Assembly: GCF_020740795.1 (NCBI RefSeq)
Contig: NC_067296.1
Location: 5,929,001-5,993,000, forward strand
Reading direction: 5' to 3'
Origin: Apus apus
Lineage: Eukaryota; Chordata; Aves; Apodiformes; Apodidae
DNA length: 64,000 nt
The notes under the pieces are model-generated. The model made no database searches. It was not told the DNA's origin and worked only from the letters and a program-made list of their open reading frames with translations. Of this stretch, positions 56,666 to 64,000 are shown piece by piece. The first letter of the stretch is position 1. Every line of letters begins with the position of its first letter. The translations under genes were made by a program, and so were the position numbers.

Positions 56666-57960
56666 TGCACTTTAGACATATTATCTCTGTCTGAAACCCA
56701 GCTGTGTCTCTCTTTGCACAGCAGCAAAAGTGGGTCCTGTGAGGAGCAGTGTGATAAATACCAGGCTCTGGTCCAAAGAGCACAGGGTCCACGGGCTGGC
56801 ACTTTCCCAGCATGGATTCATTTTTCACTCGCAATCCCCTTCCTCCTGCTGAGCTGCAAGACCTGCCGTTGCAAATTGTATCTCTCCTTTCACAAGGACT
56901 GAAATGCTCAAGGTGTTTGTGGAGGGGGCACAACGAGAGCATAAACCAAAATGCAGCTTGGGAGCCTCAGCTCCCCCCGAAGCAGAGATCCCCAATGACA
57001 CATGGACTGACCTTGCCATCGAATCTTGCCTCCACAAGCCTTTAAACCAGCATTGTCTGTCCTTTTTTTGCCTGTCTGATTTTTAATAGATGCATCCAAT
57101 CCCCTCACAAGGCTGGGGGCAAGAGTTAAGGTGCAGCCACCCACCTGAAGACTCCAATTCTCCTGGGACCTGCCTGTTGAAAGCAGCGGTTCTGGCTGCT
57201 GCTGTAGTCATTTGCCTTGCAAAAAAACCCCAACCAACAGCCTCCAGAATCTTTAAAATGCCAGTTTGGTGCTGTTTGCTATGTGCTCTTCCAAATGAGA
57301 GTGAGTAATGCCAAGATTCTTTTTTCCTTTTCTGAAGGAGGTGGGCAGGAGAGGGTAACAGTGATCCTGAAGCAGCTCGGTCATCCAGGAACAACTAAGC
57401 CAGGAACTGGCACAGCTTAGCCATATATTCCAAACCTGGTATTATGAATATTTCCATCTCCAAAGCACCTCCTCCCTGCAAAAATTCACCCTCTCAGCTG
57501 TCTTGTGATGCAGGTAGTTAATTAGCAGTGCCCTCTCCTTAGGTGAAGGAGGGAATCTTGTCTCAAATGCATTTGGTGGGAGAAAGGGGATGCAGTGGGG
57601 GAGCATCCATCCATTATTTTATGGGTAGTAGGGGAGCCAGGGGACACTAACCAGCTTGGACTGCTGCACTGGAGGCTGAACTGAGAAATAGGTCAGGACT
57701 GGAGTAAACACCACGTTTCTCCCTTTCCATCTCCAGGTGTACTGTAGGCAAAACGGTTGGGTTGAGGAGCTTTGCTCTAAAACCTGGTCCCAGTTTGTTC
57801 AGATGCTGGCAGTCCTGTTTATCCCTTGTGTGAGATTGGAGCCAGTGGTGCTGCAGTCACCATCTCTCTGCAAAACGGGCATCAAGGTGTGGGGCAGCTC
57901 CTGGGAAGAGACCAAGCACAAAGTGAAGTGGTGCACCCTTGGGAAAGGGTGTCTGGTACC

Positions 57961-59016
57961 TCAGAGCTCATCAGAAGCCTCCTCCTCACAAAGAAAGATG
58001 TTCATCTTCTTCTCATCTACCTGGCAAGAGGTTTTCTTCCTAAAGATGGACCCCAGGGACTGGCTGACATTTTGGTGGATGGTCCTCATGCGTGACATGC
58101 AGTCTTCACTGGTCATCACGTACAGCAGGGGGTTGAGGGCACTGTTGAAGCTGGCCAGGCCTCGGGTCACCTGGTAGGAAATGTAGATGTTCTTTAAAGC
58201 CTGTGTGCAGGACCCTTGCAGCTGCCAGACTCGAGACAACAAGTTGAGGTTTCTGAAGATGTGGTAGGGGAGGAAGCAGATGGAGAAGAGGACCATCACG
58301 AGAATCACCAGTCTGATGCTTCTTCTCCTCAGGGTGAGGTCCACGGTGTCATTCCTGCAGAGCACCACCACCACGTGGCAGTAGCACCCGATGATGATGA
58401 GGAAGGGGATGACAAACCCCGTCACGGTGACGGCTGCCGTGTAGGGCAGGTAAGTGCCCAGCTGCTCGTGCCCCGTCGTGTCGTGGCACCGCATCCCCGT
58501 CCCGTCCATCTTGCTGAAGGCGAGATCTGGAGCCACCTGGGCCAGGACCCACACCCAGACCATCACGCTGAGCCACGGGGAAGAGGCTGCCCCTTGGCAC
58601 CTGCCCCGGGCCTTCAGCGGGTGCACGATGCCCAGGTAGCGGTGGACGCTGATGCAGGTGAGGAAGCCGATGCTGGCGTAGAGGTTGAGGTGGAAGAGGC
58701 CGCGGGTGATCCGGCACCAGCCGTGCCCGAAGAGCCACGCTCTGCCCCGCAGGTAGTAGCTGACCAGGAAGGGCAGGGTGCTGACGTACAGCAGGTCGGC
58801 CAGGCTCAGGTTCCCCACCAGCCGCCCGAGGGGATGGTGGGCGCCCCGTCGGTGCCCGCTGCAGAGGTGCCACAGCCCCAGCCCGTTCCCCGCCAGCCCC
58901 AGGGGGATCACTGCCAGGTAAACAGCGGGCAAGAAGCGCTGGGCAAAGCCGGCATCCACCGGGCAGAAGGCTCTGCTGCCGTTGCCGGGCCACGGGGTGG
59001 GAGGCTCGGTGGCCAT
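57961..59016 (-). CDS. P2Y-type nucleotide GPCR, P2Y1/P2Y11-like, single coding exon
   Basis: This is a complete 351-residue rhodopsin-class receptor. The start is the ATG at 59014-59016; upstream in-frame initiators are GTG only. N12 (NGS) is a glycosylation site. TM1 has GN44; TM2 has LADLLY with D74; C101 pairs with C177 in loop 2, and C18 with C270 (a P2Y-type second disulfide). TM3 has R105 and ends CISVHRYLGIVHP, with HRY (125-127) in place of DRY. TM6 has FLPYHIFRN (H252, R255) and TM7 has YQVTRGLASFNS (Q282, R285), then NPLLY (295-299). The H-x-x-R/K and Q-x-x-R patterns are the nucleotide-contact residues of P2Y1-group receptors. The tail is basic then acidic and ends SDEL, a possible class III PDZ ligand. 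RYLGIVHP resembles P2Y11 and YQVTRGLAS resembles P2Y1, so I do not assign a symbol. Expected ligand is ADP/ATP with Gq coupling (inferred). Confidence 0.9.
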   Translation of the reverse strand: MATEPPTPWPGNGSRAFCPVDAGFAQRFLPAVYLAVIPLGLAGNGLGLWHLCSGHRRGAHHPLGRLVGNLSLADLLYVSTLPFLVSYYLRGRAWLFGHGWCRITRGLFHLNLYASIGFLTCISVHRYLGIVHPLKARGRCQGAASSPWLSVMVWVWVLAQVAPDLAFSKMDGTGMRCHDTTGHEQLGTYLPYTAAVTVTGFVIPFLIIIGCYCHVVVVLCRNDTVDLTLRRRSIRLVILVMVLFSICFLPYHIFRNLNLLSRVWQLQGSCTQALKNIYISYQVTRGLASFNSALNPLLYVMTSEDCMSRMRTIHQNVSQSLGSIFRKKTSCQVDEKKMNIFLCEEEASDEL

Positions 59017-59300
59017 CGGGTCCCGGGGCGGCGGCTCCCGCGGCGGCAGCGCTCGGAGGGCTGGAGCCGGGCGGCAGGGGCGGGGTGGCACCGGGAGCTG
59101 TGCCCTCCTCCCCAGAGCTGGGCCCGGGGATTTCTGGGGCCCGGGCGTGCAGCAGGATGTGGCGAGGGCCGCCCCGGCAGAGAGCCTCGGTGTCCGGCAG
59201 GCTCCGCCGCTCCCCCGGCGCCGTCCGCCAACCCACTTGAGATATTTTTAAGGCAGGCGCCAGGGACTCGCGGGTCCCGGCTATTTTGGTCACGCCTGGA
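59017..59300 (-). promoter_or_regulatory. GC-rich 5' region of the P2Y-like receptor
   Basis: CpG-dense DNA runs from inside the coding exon to about 59.3 kb. On the minus strand a TATA-like TTAAAAATAT lies at 59242-59251, about 230 bp before the ATG, within an otherwise GC-rich stretch. This is suggestive of a promoter. A 5' non-coding exon further right cannot be excluded. Confidence 0.35.
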
Positions 59301-59791
59301 AGAAGGGGGCAGGGAGGTGGGAGGGTGGCTCTGCCCCAGAGTGGGTGGGCGACGTCCGAGGGTGGTGGGGACTACAGCTGTCAAGCCCTGCTGCTGTTCT
59401 GCTCCACTCGGTGTGAGGAGAATCCCACCATCCCGCCAGACCAGGGGCTGGGAGCCTGCACCCTGGGAGCCCCCTCGCTCCCATCCCTGAGGGTCTTTCT
59501 CTTGGCCCCACTGCTGAGTTTTCCGTGGGGTTGATGCTTCCAGCCTGGCTCCAGCAGGCAGCAGTAAGCCCCACTCCCCTGCCTGCACCTTCTGCATCCT
59601 TCCCCAGAGACAAAATTCCTCTTCCCCTCCCATCCTCTCAGCGGTTTTGACCCATGTGGGGAGGGCTGTGACCTTCCTCTCCCACCTTCCCTGTCATGCA
59701 GAAGACACCCAGGTACTGGGAGGCTGGGGTAAGACCTAACACCAGTGACCCCAGAGAGGGCACCCAAGGAAAGCCACCTCTCTCCCCTCCC

Positions 59792-59826
<35 letters not shown>

Positions 59827-62800
59827 TTTGCATTGCAGAGCAGCTGCTGCTGCATAAATGAGGGCAGAAATAACTTTACCTCCATGTGCAGGAGCAAACA
59901 GGCAATTAGAAGGGAGAAGGTTTACCCTGGCAACCCGTATGGAAAGGACCTTGGCAAAACAGGTAAAGGGCTGGGCCCGGGAAGGGCCAGGGTCACCTGC
60001 TTTCCTGGAACTTTAGCTAGAGCAGGAGGTAGGAAGAGGCTGATACCTCATCTGCCAGCAAGGAGGAAGGGTCCTGCCAAGCCACCCTGGCTGCCCTTCC
60101 CTCCTTGGGAGCAGCTGAACATCTCTGCTGGACTGTCCTTGGGAATGGTGGGTCAGGGCCAGCAGAGGGAAGCCCAAGACATGGGTTGGTGGTAACTGCT
60201 TATTGTGAGTATCAGTGTATTGTTGACTCAAAAAAGTGCTTTCTGGAGTCAACAAATGAGGGGAAAGGCTGTGTATTATTTCCTGTCTACATGATAAAAT
60301 CTAGCCACTGCAGGCATACCCTGAGAGGTGAAGTTTAAATCTGTTTCCATGGGGTGTGGGCGGATGTGGCTTTTCTGAGGTTTGCAGAGGCACAGGGACT
60401 GTGCTTCTAGAGCAGCAGAGGAGGGAGTGCATGGGGGTTCACCCCTCAGGAGAGCAGTCCTGTGCTCTGCCCTGCTCCTGCCTCTTCACCTCCAGACATT
60501 TCAGCTGCTCTTGCAGCCCGTGGTTGGGGTGGCACTTGCAGAGCAACTTCGTGGAAGGGCAGTGAGATAAGAAGAACAAAGTGGGAGCAATCCCCTTTGG
60601 CCCAGAGCACAGGTCACTGGGGAAACTGAGAGAAAGCAGCTGTCTGGGAGGACTACTGTAATCATGGGAAGAGTCATGAGCTGCTCTCAGCACTGTAGGC
60701 AAAACTTTTTCTGTCCCCTAAATGTAGGCTTGGGGCTGGGTGTCTCCTGCCATGGGGAGGGGGGAGCAGGGCTTGAGGAACACTGCCCGTGCTCCACTGC
60801 AGCCCCGTGTCCTCCGCACCTCCTGCTCCCCAGACCTGCTGGAGGCTTCTCTCTTGTGCCTGCCTTGGGTGTGTTTAAGGTGTTCACTTGACCCATGATT
60901 TCACTCACCACAGAGGTGCTACTATCCAGCTCTGCCCCAGCATCCTATATTGGGATGCTCTCCTGGCACGTGGCAGCAACGCTGCTGCCAGCACATCCAG
61001 GGCAGTGAATCCAGGGCACAGGGCTGGGATAGCTCTGGTGGGAATCAAACATGTAACCTGAGTGATGGGCTTTAGGGGCAGCCAACTCAAGGCTCTTCAC
61101 CAGCAGCAAAAAAAAAAAGAAAAAAAAGCACCTTGATCAACTATTTTTTCATTAAGCCCTGCACATGTGTGCTCAGGGAGGTATCTGAACATGAGGAGCT
61201 CGTTCAGGCCCTTCTCAGCCTGCTCCACTTAAGAATCATCAGTCATGGGAATAGCTTGGAAAAAAAAATTCTGATGCAGGTTGTTTACTCATGCATTAAG
61301 GCAGTTTCCCCTTCAGCTGCTGCGTGTGCTTGTGCTGAAATGAGCTGTGATCAGTTGCTCACTGTTGGTTCAGGAATATGGTTGTCAAATCGTGTGCCAT
61401 TTGTGTGTGCAGATGTGGCAGGATGCCTTGAGGGCAGGGGTGAGTTGCCTTCTGGTTTGGGGGTTTCTCTACCTTTACAGGTAATCATAATCTTCTGGGG
61501 ACAGCAGAGTATTTACCTACTGCCCCACAAGTGCAGGCAAAGCCTGGGACCTGCTGCGTCAGAGGCTGCAATAAATGTGATCCTCGTGTTTCCAGGGTAG
61601 CAGGGCTTTAGGTGGAACAGCAAATATTGTGAGGCTGGCAACCAAACTGCAAGAGTTGATTTCCCTGTATTCTTGGAGGAAAATAGCTCTGATTTATTTG
61701 GAGTCATTAATTCATTATTTAGCTGTTTTCTGCTTAGTGAGTCAGGGAGAAATGACATTTTGAGAAAAATAAAAAAGGGAAAATTATAGCAGAGGTGCTT
61801 TGAGTCATTTCTGTTTGAGATAAGAATTGCAGGTTGCTGCTTAAAAAGTGACCTTTTGGTTTTTACTGTCACCCAGAGGTGGCTGGGCAGGGTTCGGGGG
61901 TGGGGGTGAGAGCCCTGGCAGCTCTCCCTGCTGGCAGCTCCCTCTGCCTTGGCTGCTGTGACCCAACACGCTGAAACAAGATCTGGCTTCAAAACCAGGG
62001 TTTTCAGTACACAGAACACATCTTAGCCGTGTCAATCGAGGAACGTTGTGGTTTTAAAGTCTATGTGAGCCTCATGTCGCTGCTTTTTTGGCACAGCCAC
62101 CACAGAGGTAAAAAAGCCACCAAAACCTGCAGACTGGGCCATATTCTGCAGTTTGCTTCCTGCCAGGGGTTCACCGTGTCCCCCATATCAAACTGAATTA
62201 ATGGTTTGTACTTGGGCACCAGATGATGAGTGTAAATAATTCTCTTTGTTAGCAGTGTTTTACTATATGAGCAGTGAGATTTAATTATTACTTTTTATTT
62301 CCTTTCTGCCCCCAAGAGGTGACTGAAAAGCATCCTTGACTTTAATTTTCTTTTCAGCCCTTGCAGGGACTGGGGGAGCAGGGGAGCTCCCCCCTTGGCC
62401 CTGCTGCCTTTCCTGTGGCTTGCAGGGGGTCTTTCCCTGGGCAGGAGAGGGGAGCTCCCTTTGCCCTGTAGCCTTTTGCCCCTGCACCCCCAAATCTGCC
62501 CTGGGATGGCATTGGCTTGGATTTGAAAGGCAGTCAGCTGGTGACAATGGTGACATGATCCCGGGGAATGGCCTGGGGTGAGCAGAGGAGGAGAGGGGCT
62601 GGAAGGAGGAGGGAAGAGTTGCAGGAGGGGAACTTGGGCTTTGTTTTTTGGGAGGCTGAGAAGAGGCACAGCCTGGTCTGTGTAGGGGCTGCAGACCCAG
62701 CAGTAACAAGCTGTGCTCTCCTGCCCATCCCAGCAGTGAGTGGAGACCCTGGCCCTGCTGTGCCCGGGGTCAATCCTGCCGGCAGAGCGGATGGAGCTCA

Positions 62801-63279
62801 AGGCTGGGTAAAAAAGCAAAGGGGCAGAATTTAACCCAGGATATAATACACTGTAAGAATGTTTTCAGTGCTTTGATTAACTTTTTTTTTTTTTCTTTCC
62901 CTATTATGTTTTCTTATCCTAAGCAGCCTGGACCGAAGTCCCTCCAGGCTGTCCCCTCCTGGGCCAGCCCTTTCCCGCAGCAGCCCAGCTGGCTGTGAGC
63001 AGCAGGGCTGACCCCGCACAGACGGGCCCAGGCAAGCCCCGGACCTGGATGAGCACGTTCTTTATTTTCAGCTCCACCAACACACAGCTGAAGTGTCCAC
63101 AGCTCGCCCGGATCTCACCTAAGCTGCTGCTCCTTTCCAGCTGCCCTCCTGGCCCCGCCGTGGGACGTGCCCTCCCGGTGAGAAGCCCTTGGAGGGATTT
63201 TGGGTTTCATTTCCCCATCACCCAGCAGGATTATTGCTGTGGGAAAGGGAAGGCAGAGCTGCCCAGCAGCCCGTCCTGC
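59301..63279. other. Intergenic region right of the P2Y-like receptor
   Basis: Apart from the poly(C) run at 59.8 kb and an A-rich stretch near 61.1 kb, no gene, RNA or transposon was recognised on either strand. Frames of up to about 240 codons near 59.0-59.6 kb overlap the receptor's 5' flank and are compositional. Confidence 0.5.
59795..59825. repeat. Poly(C) run of 31
   Basis: Thirty-one consecutive C residues after a C/T-rich lead. Such a pure tract is rare, can form G-quadruplexes on the opposite strand, and its true length is uncertain in most assemblies. Confidence 0.95.
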
Positions 63280-63560
63280 GCCGGCTCTTGAGTAGCTGGA
63301 GCAGCTCCAGCCCATCGCGAGACGGCCCCGACTCATCTTTGGGATGTGTTTTCCCCTTTTTCCTGCTTTTTCCTTCGGCCGTGGCTGGCGGGGTATGCGC
63401 TTGGCTGGCAGGCGGTATGTCTGCTGCTCCTGCCCGCTGCGTCTGAGCTCCCGGCTCGCCGAAGCGCGGCCAAACCGCCGCTGCTTGCGAGAGGAGCAGA
63501 CCAGGCGGGGCCGCCAGGGTCGTGTTTGTTCTGGGGAGACGCGGGGAAGGTGAACGAGAG
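63280..63560. promoter_or_regulatory. CpG-rich patch near the right edge, possible promoter or first exon
   Basis: CpG density rises sharply (for example GCGCGGCCAAACCGCCGCTGC near 63465-63490). On the + strand a purine-rich GGGGAAG followed by GTGAAC near 63550 could be a 5' exon donor. No recognisable protein is encoded on either strand up to the window end, so this could be the 5' end of a gene continuing outside the window, or an isolated CpG island. Confidence 0.35.
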
Positions 63561-64000
63561 CTGCCATCTGGAGGATGTTTCTCGCCCGTGCCCAGTTGGG
63601 CGGCTGCTGCACGGTGGGGTGGGCATGGTGGGATGGCTGAGCTCCTGCGGGGTTCAGCCCCGCAGCCCGCTGCGGTGCTGACCCGTGATGCGGGCCCCGA
63701 TGTCCCTACCCCAGCAGGCTGGGTGGGAGGGGTCCCCCCGCGGATGTGGGTGTCCCGGTGCTGGGGGTGGTCTCTCTCTTGCGGCCCCCGCAGGGCAGAG
63801 CTGCGTGTGCGACGTGGAGGAGCAGCATCACCTTTCCAAAAGCCCCATCAATCCAGGCAAGCAGCAGTTCCTGGTGTCTTGGAGGGCTTTATGCTCATGG
63901 CAGGGTTTCCCCATTTCCCATTTCATTCAGCCTAAGAAACTCGGGGATTCTGCCCAGTAACCCTGCCCGGGGCAGCAGGGTGCACAGAAGGGGCAGGTGC

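Noticed and set aside
59017-59293. N-terminal extensions of the P2Y-like receptor
   Set aside because: They start at GTG codons (59091 and, in another frame, 59293). The ATG at 59016 gives a normal P2Y N-terminus length.
58216-59490. 424-codon open frame on the + strand
   Set aside because: It is antisense to the P2Y-like receptor and its GC-rich 5' flank. Composition (His/Glu/Val/Pro-rich) is the usual shadow of a real GPCR frame, with no domain.
63115-63612. 165-codon minus-strand frame, considered as CCN5
   Set aside because: It lacks the conserved cysteine spacing of IGFBP, VWC or TSP1 domains.
63806-63960. Possible + strand exon after a pyrimidine-rich CAG at the right edge
   Set aside because: The splice-like context is weak and neither frame gives a recognisable peptide.

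Overview
This is ordinary vertebrate nuclear DNA, most likely from a bird. The evidence is intron-containing neuronal genes, CpG-rich first exons, degenerate 3'-end fragments of CR1-type LINEs, and few other recognisable interspersed repeats. I cannot name the species. No prokaryotic, viral, plasmid or CRISPR feature was seen.

Three genes can be supported. (1) RIMS4 (gamma-RIM, a C2-domain active-zone/neuronal protein) runs on the + strand. Five exons lie in the window (17224-17365, 29944-30056, 30709-30810, 31063-31202, 33142-33360 with the stop). All are joined by GT-AG introns with matching phase. The short first coding exon was not found and presumably lies to the left, so bases 1-17223 are probably intron 1. 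A long 3'UTR probably follows, with candidate poly(A) signals up to about 41.1 kb. (2) KCNK15 (TASK-5 two-pore K+ channel) is on the - strand in two exons (47594-47876 and 43673-44586), giving a complete 398-residue protein. (3) An intact, intronless P2Y-type G-protein-coupled receptor of 351 residues is on the - strand at 57961-59016.

Layout: 1-17.2 kb RIMS4 intron 1 with a 38-bp minisatellite, an AT/TG microsatellite and an old CR1 fragment; 17.2-33.4 kb RIMS4 coding exons; 33.4-41.1 kb probable 3'UTR and flank; 41.1-42.4 kb short tail-to-tail gap; 42.4-47.9 kb KCNK15; 47.6-48.6 kb CpG island with a GC-rich minisatellite directly upstream of the KCNK15 start; 48.6-56.7 kb intergenic with a CR1 fragment; 56.7-59.3 kb P2Y-like receptor; 59.3-64 kb intergenic with a 31-base poly(C) run and a CpG-rich patch near the right edge.

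The convergent RIMS4/KCNK15 arrangement matches, as I recall it, human 20q13.12, which supports both gene calls. The three genes do not form a pathway, although all would act at the membrane of excitable or purinergically responsive cells. No wholly new system is evident. The items most worth checking are the P2Y-like receptor at this locus, the KCNK15 channel that keeps TASK gating, pH-sensing and trafficking motifs (human TASK-5 is regarded as electrically silent), and the stop-free GC repeat immediately upstream of the KCNK15 start codon.
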